Origin: Solenopsis invicta | Taxonomy: Eukaryota > Arthropoda > Insecta > Hymenoptera > Formicidae | Reading direction: 5' to 3' | Length of the DNA stretch: 64,000 nt | Assembly: GCF_016802725.1 (NCBI RefSeq) | Contig: NC_052676.1 | Coordinates: forward strand, 7,333,433-7,397,432 | Shown: in pieces, positions 22,741-35,324 of the stretch | Layout of the letters: every line of letters starts with the position of its first letter | Numbering within the stretch: the first letter of the stretch is position 1 | Program-made: the position numbers and the translations under genes | The notes under the pieces: generated by a model | Databases searched by the model: none | What the model was told of the DNA's origin: nothing | What the model saw: the letters and a program-made list of their open reading frames with translations, nothing else

Positions 22741-24163
22741 TTAATGCTTAGTGAAAATTAAAAACCAAACACAAGGTCTTCGAGTGTAAATTCATGTATT
22801 GTTCTTCAAAGTTTTACTTCACGATTTAAAACTCATTAAAATCCTTTCATTTTCGTCATCTTCCCAGATAACACATGTTGGTTTGATATACATTTTATAA
22901 ACGTATGCATAGTTTTATAACTCAGAACCAATAAAAAATGTTATACCAGAAACGTTTCTGAAACTATAATTTATGAAATGTAATTTTTATATTTTTGTAC
23001 AATTAAGAAAGATTTTTGAGTGTATATTTTAATTTAAAGGGAAACTACGTTTCTAGGACGTAAAACAATTATAAAACTTTTCATACAAACGTTTATAAAA
23101 CGTTTTTGGAACATTTTACATGTGTTACTTGAGTTGTTTGTATTTGTAAAGCAAATGTTACAATCTAATATAATAAATACATAGTTATTTTTTATTGTTA
23201 TTATCAAGAGATATGCTTTTTACTCTAACTTTACTTTCGTAAAGTCAAGATTAGATAGCAACTAGTAAAAAATTAAAAGTTAATTAATTTAAAATGTTAA
23301 TTTATTTGTGCAACACGTAAATTAGTATTATGACAAATATAAGTATAGGATTAGTACTTTTGTACTGATTACTGAATTTTGAGATAAAATAAAACATTTT
23401 TTAGAAAGTTTTTATACATTTATTTTTTTATCTTTAATATTAAAAATATATTGTATAAATTTACTGAATAAACGAAAAATGATTTATTATATTAATAATA
23501 TTAATATTACTTTATTAATTTATAATAATTTGATATTACCAAAATATTTATAGTATTACTTTTAAATAATAAATATTTTTTTAATGTTTATAAAAAATAT
23601 TTGTAATCTGGTCAATCTAAAATTATAAAAATATTTATAAAATATTCAAATTATGATAAGTACTTTATAACTATTTTATAAATATTGTGGGCAATCTGGG
23701 AACTGCATATTTCATTAAAAATTAAGAAATATAATATAGGAAATTAAATATTACAGTCTGCATGTATAAACCGTTTTGTTAGAAATCATAGTAACAACTT
23801 CAATGGCTACGATTACCGAATTACGATAATTAGGATAAACTTTTTATTAATGAATATATTTTACACAAAATCAAAATTTGTTTGTTATATTTGAATATAT
23901 AAGTGTATATAAAAATATGATAATTATGCGGGAAAAAAACTTTTGTATAAAAAATACATGAAACATGTCCATATTTAAATATATATAAATATATATGCAT
24001 AAATACATATAATAACATATAATTATATATAAATGGATATATAATTATGTATATTTAAACACGTATGGTTACATTTGATACATAATTGTACATAAAAAAT
24101 TTTTTTTTAGTGTGATCAAGTCAAGAGAAATATTTTTAGTTCTTTCGTAAAAAAACGATAATT

Positions 24164-24327
24164 TTATCGTGGTTCAATAGTAAGGTAAACACCACTCTTC
24201 GGTGTAAGAATAAAAGATCTTTCACTGAAAGCAAGCGGCACCGGAGTCCAGGAATGAAGTTTGAATTTATATTTTGACAAAAGATAAATGAGTCTAACTT
24301 TTGTTTGTAAATATCCAAACCGTAAAC
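24164..24327 (-). pseudogene. Orphan P450 exon 6 (intact frame)
   Basis: A complete sixth exon of the CYP6 type: acceptor TTTTTAG, 164 nt, 53 codons plus TAA, open throughout, phase-compatible with the heme exons. It carries changes unlike the four genes (HSWTPVPLAF where the genes have HSRTPVPLxF; SFILTPK). No heme exon lies in the following 2.4 kb except a fragment at 26753. It is either the tail of a dead gene or an alternative last exon for copy 2, whose own exon 6 lies 3.3 kb upstream in transcription. Confidence 0.75.
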
Positions 24328-24394
24328 CTAAAAATTTAATTATATTTTGTAATTATTATTGATGATACCAATGCATAAGATGGCTTCTGTCTGC

Positions 24395-24960
24395 CTAAAA
24401 GGTTGGAGCCTTTGAAGAGATTGCTGATAGGAGAAAATAGAAGGATCGAAGAACACTCATTATCACTTTTCCACTTATTTAACTTTATTCTTCCCCGTTC
24501 TTGTAATTTACTTTCGTTACAACTATCTATTTTCTTGAGAGAAGCTATGGTATTAATATTCAAAGTTTGCGATGATGAGTTATACACGGATTCTCACTGT
24601 ATCTTGCTTAAAGATATAAATGACAGAAAAAGATTAGAAACTTAAGTAAAAGATTTACTAAAAAAAGTTTCAATTTTATTGCTAGACCACAGAAGAAGCA
24701 ATGACATATGCAAAAAGTATCACACGGAGGACATGGTCAGATGGATTAGGGCGTGCAGAAAGGAATGGAATAAACACGTGTCAAAAATGAGAGACGATAC
24801 GCTAGCAAAAATCTCGAGAAATGTGAAATAGAACTTGAGTTGGTCACTATTAAAGAGCACTTGAGTTGGGCTACTATTAAAGAGATGGAAGGACAGCTGG
24901 TTATCTGCATCCCAGGAGGGAAACCGAACTGGGTGAAACAAGTCTGAAGGTTTTCGACAA
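24395..24960 (+). mobile_element. Non-LTR retrotransposon-like fragment
   Basis: At 24730-24830 the + strand reads DMVRWIRACRKEWNKHVSKM then DDTLAKISRNVK and a stop, resembling the W-N-x-H-V-x-R-M…LAKI tail found near the 3' end of many insect LINE-derived frames. The first part (24405-24600) recurs at 57415-57610 in block B. It is short, without ends, and decayed. Confidence 0.4.
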
Positions 24961-25848
24961 GAAGAAAAAGAAGAATAAAAAGTTTCAATTTTTTACTCTG
25001 CCTAGGGAGAAGTATTTACTCGCGAGTAAAAAACTTTCTTTGGCCAGAGTAAAAAACTGTTTTTTTTTTTATTTAAAGCTTCTAATTTTTTCCGTCATTA
25101 ATCCTTTTAATCTCGACACTTGCGATGTATGTACGCTTACCATATTTTCTTCAAGAAAATAAAGGAACAATTTTAAGACTTTATTCCTAAACCATTTTAT
25201 GGTAGTTAGGAATCGAAGCATTTCAAAATTTTCTTGTGTTGCATATCAAAATAAGGTACTTTGCATTTTCTAATAATTTTAAACTGGTTTTACTGCGTTA
25301 GAATAAATCTTTTGAATTTGGAATAGATTCAAAATAACAAAAAAATAAAAACGGATTTAATTTAAATTTTAACTAAATTATATAATTATGTAAGAAAAAT
25401 AATCTTTATGTGTATATATTTATATTTTTAACAATAGTATTTATAAGTATATATGTTTTAAAAAAGTAATGAGTTTTTTAATGTCTGAGAAAAATGTATT
25501 TGTTTTAAAGAATAATGATAATTGTTTAAAAAATTATAAAATTCTATAATTTTTAAAATTAATTTTTTTTTAACAACTTCTAGTTAAATTAATCGAATAA
25601 ATTCGCAGAGGTGCCAATAGCAATTTAATGTATCAGAATTAACTTCACTTTTCTTTTTCTGAGACAAACTGTGTTCAAATTAAGACTGTTATTTTGTAAA
25701 TAAAGGACAAAATTGTAATATAAAGGATACAATTTAGAAAAAAAAACAAAATTGAGTTTTTAAGAAATGAATAAATCTAAAGTGCAGCTACCTGAAATAA
25801 AGGACTGTCTTTTGAAATAAATGACGAATGGTCACCGTAGATATATTT

Positions 25849-26090
25849 TTAACAACAATACATCTCGATTTTTGATACAAAACTGTCGCTGCCAACAATT
25901 AGGAAGCCAAATTTATAGACTTGCTCGATCTCATACGGTATACTGTCGCGCACGATCGGACTGTATATAATAGTAATCAAAGTCAGCTTTTTAGCGTTGT
26001 CGCGATCATCATGGACGCAAGCCCGCACGTGGGTTAAGATTATGTAGTAATCTTGCATTTCTAATGCAGCGATAAGTTGATATGTCGAAA
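25849..26090 (-). other. Open fragment shared by both blocks, unrecognised
   Basis: The minus strand is open for 69 codons (residues such as VHDDRDNAKKL, VYKFGFLIVGSD, FVSKIE) and is more GC-rich than its surroundings. The block B copy at about 57755-57960 has a stop after the equivalent of ILTH and further shifts. Its look suggests a piece of a real protein or transposon exon captured before the block duplication. I do not recognise the family. Confidence 0.35.
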
Positions 26091-26187
26091 ATGCAAGGTT
26101 TAATCCGTGTATTTAAACTATAACAAAATATTTGTTGAAAATGTTAGAAAAATAAAAAATATTATAAAGAATATTTTATGATTATAC

Positions 26188-26342
26188 ATAGAGGGTGATT
26201 ATTAATGGGTGTATCTACTTTTCACTGTATGAGCATATTATTATATTAGAAATATATATATTATATAAGAAATTACAAATGCATCGGTAAATTATACTTC
26301 TATGATAAAAAGTGGATACAACCATTAATAATCATCCTGTAT
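26188..26342. mobile_element. ~150-bp MITE with inverted ends
   Basis: The left end GTGATTATTAATGGGTGTAT and the right end ATACAACCATTAATAATCAT are inverse, with CATATTATTA in the interior. The block B version is at about 58084-58234, so the insertion predates the block duplication. A related but separate insertion is at 60034-60178. Confidence 0.65.
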
Positions 26343-26752
26343 ATGTATAGAATATAAAAATCAGACTATTTTTAATGTTCCAGAAAATTCAAAGAATATT
26401 TTTTATCATACTTCAGAAATACTCAGAGAAGATGCTTAGTATAATATAAAAAATTATTTACAGAATTATATTTTAGAACAAAAATATTTTTAATACTTTA
26501 GTTAGATATTTATGCAAATATATATTTTGATGAAAAGCAAGATATACAAAATAAGAACTTCAAAATATATTTTGAATTATCAGATTTTATCATGTACATT
26601 TATTATGTTAAATTATAAGTTTAATCATATATAATTAAACTTATCTTAGAGATCAAAGTGCATTGGGTCATAAAGTATTTGATATAAAATGTACATTGTG
26701 ATTTAAGAGATAACTTTTTAATGGCATATCTTTAATTTTTGTAACATCATAT

Positions 26753-26795
26753 TGGACCTTCTCCGAATGGTGTTACAAAATAAGAGTGAGAAATT
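26753..26795 (-). pseudogene. Fragment of a P450 heme-binding exon
   Basis: On the minus strand CCATTCGGAGAAGGTCCA (PFGEGP) matches the heme loop of the P450 exon 5, but the following codons for RNCIG are replaced and a stop follows. Upstream similarity fades within about 25 nt. With the orphan exon 6 at 24164 it would make the remains of one decayed gene between copies 1 and 2. Confidence 0.5.
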
Positions 26796-27639
26796 TAATT
26801 TTTATCAAAATAATGTGATCTTTTATTCCTTCTTATTTTTCTTTAAGAATATTAATAGTTAATCTATGAAAATGTTTGTGTATAAGGAAATGACAAAGAT
26901 GTAAGTTTGTGATTGAAATAATATAGAAATTCTTAATAAAGGAATACAATTTATGAAACGTTTTGTCTTTAAAAAAATTTTTATTAAAAGAACAGAAAAA
27001 AGTTTAAAGTTGCAAATTAATATCCAACTTTTGAACTCATATACTTTAATTTGTTACATAAATTTGATGAGTTCAAAGAGGTGAATTCCTTATTGGTGCG
27101 TGGTGAGCTTGTATAGTGATGAAATTGCTCTCTCCACTTTATTTGATTTGTATTATGTATCTCTATTCATTGTCATGTTTTATATCCGGTTTCTCTTTCA
27201 AATACGTAAATTTACTATTGTTATCTTTAGTTGGGATTTTAAAGTTTGCATATTATTAAGGTTTATGTCCAATTTATTCAACTTTGTAAATTTAAATTTT
27301 AACAATGTATTTGACTAAAAATTTTTTTAAATAATTTTTTTATTCTATAGTATGATTTACACAAATCTAAAATTTGTTTGACTTTCAGCCGTAATATTAA
27401 GTAATATTAAATAATTCTAATGTGGCATTATCTCTTAATAAAAATAGAGTTAAGTAAAACAAGAATAATATTGACAAAAAGTATAAAAACAAGAAAATTG
27501 GTGACAAAAACAAATATACAATAACAAATAGATTTGTCTTATTATCTGATTGCTATTTTAACATATATAGTATGTCTTGTATTCATGGGATACGTTAAGA
27601 GACTACAGTTTGTACAAACAAAAATTTAAGGACATAACT

Positions 27640-30600
27640 TTATCGTGGCTTGATAATAAGATGAACACCACTTTTCGCTGTGAGAACTATACTTCTCTCA
27701 CTGAAATTAAGCGGAACCGGGGTCCGGGAATGAAGTTTGAATTTGTATTTCGATAGAAGGCTCACAAGTCCAATTTTCATTTGTAAGTAGCCAAATCGCG
27801 AACCTGAAAATTAAAGATATTAATAGTACCAATGATTGACAAATGCAAAACATTTACATAAATGGCTTGGCAAAGATTTTTAACTTATTATCTAAAAGAT
27901 ATTTATTGATTCTTTTAATATATGAAAATTACAATACAAAAATTATAGAAATTAAAAATGATAATTAAATATTTTTGAAATATTTTTGTAAAATTGTAAA
28001 GAAGAGAAGAAAAGAAAAAAAAATAATAATTAAAATTAACATAATGTAAGTAAATGTAATTTTAAATTAAATATATTTTATTGAATTGTATTCATAAAAC
28101 GTTTACGTAATTGATTCAAAAATTATTATTAAAATTACATCAAGTAATATAAAAGTTATACAATGAAGAAACTACAAAAAAATTTTTAACAGTTAGCATT
28201 AGAAATTGAAAAATAAATTGAATTTATTTATTTTACTTATATGTGTTAAAAAAATGTATACGACATTATTTATCAATATAATATTAAATTTTATCAAAAA
28301 TTTTGTCTAACTGTCTTAAAGTATTTTATTTGTAATTTCGTCTGTGAAGAATATTTTTGGTTGTTGTTGGAGTCATGCGTATGCACTATTTCATTAATTT
28401 CATTGTTATTGGTACACATTACCAGTTATGCATAGCACTTTAATGGTCTTTTAATGGTAAACAAATGGAATATGAAAAAAGCAAATGCAAAACAAATATG
28501 ATAGACAGCATCTCTATTTTGTATATGCTTTCTGTTTTTAATGGTTCTTGATGATGCGTTGCGCAGATATTTTATATGACAAAAAGCTGAGCAACAATAC
28601 CGATAATTCTCACATAACATTGAATATTCTATGTATATGTATTTTTTCTTTATAATGTGAAAATCATTAATCTATATACATTTTATATACATTATTTGAA
28701 TGTACATTATAGTGCATAATATGTATATCCATTAATGTATTTCTATTAATTATTTTTTATTCTTTGTATTGCTGAAGGTGACTCCAAAGCAAGTCAAAAT
28801 GTTTGTTTGAGTGATTTTGTTATTTTAAGATAAATAAATAATTATATGAACATTATTAATTGTGATTGCGCACTTATATTCGCGTTAACTCTTATGAATT
28901 GTGTGTTATTTTGAATTTCAAGAGTCCTGAGATACATATTATTTCTTATAAATATTATTGTTAGACAAAACAAATCCATGTATGAAAAAAATCTCGATCT
29001 ATATCCCAATGAGCAAACAATATTTTGGAATGCTTTTTTAATAAAAAATTGTTTATATTAAATTTAATTATTTTTTTATATTGACATATTTCTTTGCATT
29101 CTTATTTAAACAAATAACAGATAAGTTATTCCAGAAACTATTCTGCATTAAAAAAAAACTAAAACTTTATATATTTAAATAAATAATATACTTTAATTAT
29201 ACATGGTTCATCATTTTAATAATATATATTCATCTAATTTGTCAGTTATATAAAAATATTAGCATAAAGTGTTCACAGATCATCACGACATATCCAGTTT
29301 GCAGCAATCGCCTAGTCGTAGAAATCAAACATCACCGTGATTACAACTTAGATGGGTGGCCGCTAGGGAATTTTGGAAAGGAAATTCCCAAAAATTTCTT
29401 TTTTTACGAAAAATATTTTTTTAAATGTTACAAAAATATTGTTTTACTTATTGAAATTATGTGATATAATAATATAATATTTATGCAAATATATACATGG
29501 ATGTATGTACGTACAGGGATGTACGTATATACATGATACATGTCATAACGTTTTGTGGGTATACACATAAACAGTGAAATATCATTTTGTATATACAAAG
29601 GATGTGTAAAAGTACGTTCTTGCAGTAACATTTGCACATACCTTACACATCACCGGTATAGACATTGCATATACATTGTATATGCAATATACATGACGTA
29701 TATGCGTATATCCTAATGTTTCGGCTATGCGACCGAAACTGAAGTTACACTGCACCCGGCGACATCGGCGCGGCGTAGCGATTACAATTGTCATGTAAAT
29801 TCTTACCAATGCAATTTCGTGGACCTTCTCCAAATGGTATATAAGCGTAAGGATGCCTTTCTTTTACTTTGTCTACGTTAAAGCGCTCAGGATCGAATTT
29901 ATCCGGATCCGGATATATCGACGGATCTCGATGCACTCCAAGTACCGGTACAGTTATTAGTGTTCCCTTTGGTATGCGAATGTTTGTAGTCGGTAGGTCT
30001 ATTTCCTCGGTACAAATTCTATTCAAAATAGGAAGAGATGGATATTTCCTTAAGGTTTCTGTAATAAATAAAAAGAAAATAGAAAAAAAAAACAGTTTTT
30101 TCTATACATACAAATTGTATAAACATACGTATAAATAACGAGGTAATAAAAATTTTACTGCCTTGTTGAAAATAACGTTACTAAATATGTAGAAGCACAT
30201 TGCGGTAATATACATGTATGTATACTTGCCATTTATTACTTTGTGAAGATATGTCATGTCGTTTATGGCGTCGTAGGTTAGATCACCATGCTTAACTAAC
30301 ATTTCATCAATTTCTTTTCTGACCTTGTCCTGTATATTCTGGTATTGTGCTAATTCATATAAAGTGTATGTTGCTGTCGACGCGGAAGTTTCAAAGCCAG
30401 CAACAAAGAAGGCAAAACTTTGCGCAGTAGCTTCTGCCATGGTAAGTTTATTTACGATTGCTGCGGATAAATAAGATAAGTTTTCTTAATGTTTTCATGT
30501 AGAAAGAAAAAGTTTTCAGAAAAAAATTTTGATTATTTAATTTATTAGTTCTGATATTTGAAATAAGATATGTATATTTTTACGATATCGTAAAGTTATT

Positions 30601-32531
30601 AATATAAGAATAAGAGTAAACTATGTATATTACATGATTCGTCGATGGTCTTTTTGTCATCTTCGGGATCAACGTAGCCCCTCTCCATGAGTTGTATGAG
30701 CAAGTTCATAAAGTCATGTCTGACGATATGATGAGCTTGCCTGTATTCCACAGCTTCTTGAAACATTTTCATATAAAAGTCGGTGACAGATTGTGGTGTG
30801 AAAGGAATAGAAAAGAATTCCATGATTTGCGGTGCAAACATAGCCAGAGCGAGTTTAATATAATTTATATCGAAGACTTTTTTTCCTTGGATTCGGTACT
30901 CGTTATTCGGTTTCTGAACACAGTTCGATTTGACACCAAAAGCCGTTGACATGATTACGTCTGTTGTGTAGCTGTTGATAAAATGGACATATAATTATTA
31001 ATAAATTTTAAGTAAACTTTATGGAATTTGTTAAAGACCGGTACTAAACCAAGTTGAAAATACACTAGAATAAATTCTTAGACTTAAGAAAATATTAGTA
31101 TAGTAGAAAAGCCGCTGCAAATGAGATTGAAATAAGTGTAAGACTATAAATATTTAAAGAAGGATATTTAAAAGACATATCAAAATATTATCAAATATTA
31201 TACTTTTCAAATCAACAAGCAATGTTTATTAAATGTTTGTTCTTTATTCTAATGTTTTAAAATTTTGAAAAACATACAAGATTAAAAATCTTATGTTACA
31301 GCAGTTCTTAATACTGAATAATAATTTTTTTATAGTCTCTAATTTATTCAAACTACACGCCACATATTTGGCGACCTCAATACACAATCATGAAGCCGGG
31401 ATATATAATGTTAATGCTTCAGAAGCTTATACATATAGATCACCCTTAGATTACATAAGATCACCCTTCCTCAGAGAAACTATAAAAAAATTTATTGTAA
31501 AATATAATTTAATTTTGTTGTTAAATTATTCAATTTTTAACTGCAAAGGTATGGGAGTTTCTATTCCTTGTCGTTTAAAAAATTTTGATTAAATAACAGT
31601 TTCATTAAAAATGATTTACCTTGCTAATATATCCTTTATTTCGATGGAATCTCTCATTTTAGCTTTATTTTCCAGATGTTTTGCGAGTTCTTCGCCACAC
31701 TCCTTCATTATAGCAAACATCTGCTTTATTTTTCCTGAAGTAAATGTTGGTGTCATCTTGACGCGCATATTTCGCCATCTTTTTCCAGGCATAAGAAACA
31801 AATTGCCGGTCAATGGATCAATCTTTTCGTTACAATACATTCCACGATCATGAAAAGACTGGAATTCCTTTGTTAACACCGTTCGGATAAGATCGAGATC
31901 GGCAATTACCAAATTTGGTTTAAAGAATGTATACGTTCCAAAAACGCGATGTCCTTTATATTTTAAATATGCATCATGGAAGAATACTCCTGTTGATAAA
32001 ACTTTCATTTTATTTAATTCTGTGACTTTTTGTTTTATGTAAAAATACTATAAACATTAATATAAATTGTTAAAATTTTAAAAATAAAAATAAATTAAAT
32101 TTTTAATAATTGTAAAAATAAATAATAAATAAAATATATCTTAAAGTATAGTTAGCAATTATAACTTGGTTAAATTATTATAAATTATACGCATAATTTA
32201 TTACCTTGAACTGTGTTAGATATTTATTTAATCTTCTTGTATCTTTAAATGTCATTAATTCTTGTAATTTTAATTTTAATCAAATAAAGAAATTAATAAA
32301 AAAATATTGAAAATTGTATTTAAGGAAGTAAATACAATGTATTTACATAGCTTATATTAAACAAAAATACTTGCCTACGTGCTCTTTTCCAGTTATATTT
32401 CCAGTTGGTACAACGGGTTCAACATAAAAAACACCTTTCTTGTGCCAGAAATTAAATACCACATATTTATAATAAATGTACGCAAAGCTCAGAACACCGA
32501 TAAAAATTGCGATTAATTCTGCAAATACCAT
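27640..32531 (-). CDS. CYP6-family cytochrome P450, copy 2 (type B)
   Basis: Exons in transcription order: 32531-32375, 31989-31620, 30971-30634, 30460-30230, 30058-29807, 27803-27640, 1512 nt, 503 aa, uninterrupted. The type B signature is a shorter first exon (GNITGKEHVG, four residues fewer than type A) and one extra codon at the end of exon 3 (KKTIDES). Landmarks: N-terminal anchor, C-helix WRNMR at 124-128, I-helix AGFETS from 309, ExxR 366-369, PERF, heme Cys448 in FGEGPRNCIG. Donors of introns 1 and 4 are GC (G|GCAAGTA); the others are GT. Intron 5 (2.0 kb) carries the dispersed repeat at 29262. Nearest relative is copy 4, with only a handful of replacements per exon. Expected to be an ER-anchored monooxygenase; substrate unknown. 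Confidence 0.93.
28772..28806 (+). ncRNA. Decayed hammerhead-like core
   Basis: CTGAAGGTGACTCC…AAGTCAAAATG is the block A counterpart of the intact-looking core at 60277-60305. Here the conserved GA and GAAA positions are altered, so any ribozyme activity is unlikely. Confidence 0.3.
29262..29400 (+). repeat. Dispersed repeat (CACAGATCATCACGA…) in P450 copy 2 intron 5
   Basis: Shares ATCATCACGA, CAGCAATCGCCTAGTCG, CATCACCGTG and TGGATGGCCG-type blocks with 60781-60915 (same intron in copy 4), with 42104-42230, and in reverse with 34155-34270. An AT-rich array of AAATATT/TTTAAA words follows each copy. Family unknown. Confidence 0.6.
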
Positions 32532-32725
32532 TTTAACTGCGTATGCCTTTACGAATCTGATACCAAGCTCTGGAAAAATACAAGATTCTGTTTTTATGAT
32601 AGCTACTGCTACTAATTAAATGCAAACGCATTCGTACTTGGCATTGAATGTGCCAAGTACGAATCACGTTGACAGTGCCAATACACAGAGGTCGAGAAAT
32701 AAAAATCTATCGTCATTCTACATTC

Positions 32726-32733
32726 TTACGTAA
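32726..32733 (-). promoter_or_regulatory. TTACGTAA site upstream of P450 copy 2
   Basis: TTACGTAAG 195 bp upstream of the start codon of copy 2, at half the distance seen in copies 1 and 3. Flanking sequence is otherwise diverged. Confidence 0.4.
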
Positions 32734-32789
32734 GCTTTGTGATAAAAATAGCAAAACTCATTAAAATTGTGTTCTACTTTTTTTGTTCC

Positions 32790-34140
32790 AAAATCAGATG
32801 ATTTTTAGAATTTTTTCAGCTAGAAAGAAAGTAAGAATTTGAGACTTTTTGCATGTTACTTGCTATACTTAAAAATGTATAACAATATTTTTTATAAACT
32901 ACAAAATTTGAAATAGTGGCCGTTGATCGTCATATTAGTTCGAGCAGCTGTTTTCATTTATGTCCAATTTTGAACAAGATTTTGACTGTAAAAATTGTAT
33001 GATGCAAAATTATAGGAAAATCTTTCAAAAAAATTTTAATTTAATGGAGGATAAACTATAATGTAAAATAAAATATTGAAAAGCACAAAGGGTAAACTAA
33101 TAAGAGAAGGATAGAAAAAGATAAGATGCCATACCTTCTCGAATTTTTGTTCAGATTTTGATAAAATTTTGTACTTTAAATGCAATTTTCAATATATTTC
33201 CCATCAGTACATTTATATAAATAAAAATGTAAATGTTTGGTTGTTCAAAATCTTAAATCTCCGAAAGTTCTTCAACAAACGCTTTGAAATTTTGACACAA
33301 CGTTGCATTTAAATACGCGTCTGTTTTTATATAAAAATTGTATACCGCGCTTTCTCTTTTCTTACTTTTCCATTTAACCAGACTAAGTCACAGCAACGCG
33401 TGGCGGGGCACAACTAGTTTTGAAATAAACATTTGCAATGATTCAACATATCAAAAAGTATTAGAAGGTATGCATTAGAAAAGTTCCATCATTTAAGCAT
33501 AAATTATGTTATTTTTTTTTCAAAATGACGGTTTATTAAACTTTAAGTTTATTTTTGGCCATTTTTTTCTCAAATTCAATGATATACCAAAAATACTTAT
33601 TTTTAATATTTTATTTTCTATTGAAGTTTACTCTTCTTGTATTGTTACGTAATGCATAAATGTTGTGCCTTTTATGAGTGCTTAGGTGCTGTAATAGTTA
33701 TAAAACTAAATGTGAAATGCAAAGTATGTTAGTAAAATTTATTCACAAAGGATAATAAATTTATTTATTAAAAGATTAGAACTTACTTAGAATATCTGAT
33801 TTTTTATTAAGTTTAACAAGTGTTCGGGACTCTGACAGCACGTTTGAAGAAGCCGCAGTTTCTTTTGATTAACACGTATAAAAACATACTCAAACACACG
33901 ACGTGTTTATTTTAACATTTAAAAAAATGTTTTTCAAATATTATAAAAACATTTTTAAAACATTTAAAGAAAACATTTATTAAACGTTAAAGAAACGTTC
34001 TTTTTAATGAAGCATAAATGAGCAAAACAATATTTAAAAAAAAGCTCTTGCAATAAAAAAATTTTTCAGAAACGTTAAAATTAGTGGATTTACACCCTTT
34101 TTTACATTAAACAATTTTTTTTAATATTGAGGTTTTTTTC
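32790..34140. other. Gene-free spacer
   Basis: AT-rich sequence with no convincing coding frame. A slightly GC-richer patch at 33380-33420 (CACAGCAACGCGTGGCGGGG) does not extend into a frame. From about 33900 the sequence passes into AAACATTTA-type repeats. Confidence 0.5.
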
Positions 34141-34154
34141 TTAAGAATTTTTTT

Positions 34155-34270
34155 CTCGGAAATTTCCACGCGGTCATCCATCCAAGTTGCGACTCCAGTG
34201 AACGTTGCTTAACTTTTATGATCGATGCGAATTGATCCCTCGTGATGATCTGTAAACACTTTGTGTTTAT
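34155..34270 (-). repeat. Dispersed repeat, inverted copy
   Basis: Reverse complement of the 29262-type repeat: GGAAATTTCC, ATCCATCCAAG, GATCCCTCGTGATGATCTGT. It is followed by the AT-rich tandem array at 34330-35240. Confidence 0.6.
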
Positions 34271-34329
34271 GCAGTCACTGATAGATCAGGTCAATATGTT
34301 ATCGAAAAGACAAAATAAATATAATTAAA

Positions 34330-35240
34330 GTATATTATTTATTTAAATATATATAAGTTAATTTTTTACTGATTTTCATAGATGTTATTGAAACATTTTT
34401 TAAACAAATTTTAAATTTAATAATAATTGAAAAATAAAAAGTTTAAATGTTAAATAAATAATAAATAAACATAATTTTATAGAGATGATAAGTAAAAATA
34501 AGTAAAAAAAATTAATATTAAATAAACATTAAATAAATATTAAATAAACATTAAAAAAATGCTTACTAAAATCATTTTTTCAATTAAATAATTCATGAAA
34601 AATAAATACTTAAACAATATTAAATAAATATTAAAAAATGTTAATTAAAAAAAATAAATAATAAATATTAAATTAATATTTAATAAATGTAAAATTAATG
34701 TTTTTGAAATTGTTGTTTTAAATAAAAAATTAATATAAAATGAATATTAAATAAATGTTAAGTAAATGTTAAATTAATGTTTTTAAAACATGTTTATTCA
34801 AATGAAAAATTAATGTGAAATAAATATTAAATTAATGTTTAATAAATTATAAATTAATTTTAAAAAAATGTTTTTTTAAATGAAAAATTAATGTAAAATA
34901 AATATTAAATTAATGTTTAATAAATGTTAAATTAATGTTTTTAAAAAATGTTTTTTTAAATAAAAAATTAACGTGAAATAAATATTAAATTAATGTGAAA
35001 TAAGTATTAAATAAACGTTAAATAAACGTTAAATAAATATTTTCCTAAATTATTATTTTAAATATTTAGTTAATGTTAAATAAATGTTAAATAAACGTTA
35101 AATAAATTTTAATTAAATATTTTTTCTAAATTATTATTTTAAATATTTAATTAATGTTAAATAAATATTTAATAAATATTTTTGTTATAATGAATTGTAC
35201 AATAAAAAATTAATATTAAATAAATATTAAAAAAACATTT
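34330..35240. repeat. AT-only tandem array (TTAAATAAATATTAAATTAATG)
   Basis: Short words AAATAAATATTAAATTAATG recur throughout. Between about 34790 and 35030 a higher-order unit of about 80 bp, starting ATGTTTTTTTAAAT, is repeated three times. Related arrays lie at 38940-39680 (same orientation) and, reversed, at 41400-42030. Confidence 0.75.
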
Positions 35241-35265
35241 AAAAAATATTGTGTGCTGATTGGGA

Positions 35266-35324
35266 CTATGGCGTCGGTAAGTGAGCCATCTACTAGGCTT
35301 TTCAAATTATTGCACCGCACTGTA
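35266..35324 (+). repeat. Repeat ACTATGGCGTCGGTAAGTGA, copy 1
   Basis: Matches 42695-42757 in reverse and 43505-43563 directly, through GGTAAGTGAGCCATCTACTAGG and ATTGCACCGCACT. It marks the far edge of the AT arrays. Confidence 0.65.

Larger units (their letters stand above)
11940..32780. repeat. Duplicated block A (P450 copies 1 and 2)
   Basis: The order exon-6 downstream palindrome, copy 1, spacer with shared fragments (24.4 kb, 25.85 kb, 26.19 kb), copy 2 is repeated at about 46.5-64 kb. Collinear matches run through exons, most introns and spacer, e.g. 25850-26090 with about 57750-57990 and 28420-28960 with about 59790-60430. Length differences are mostly explained by insertions private to one block. 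The outer limits are approximate. Confidence 0.8.
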
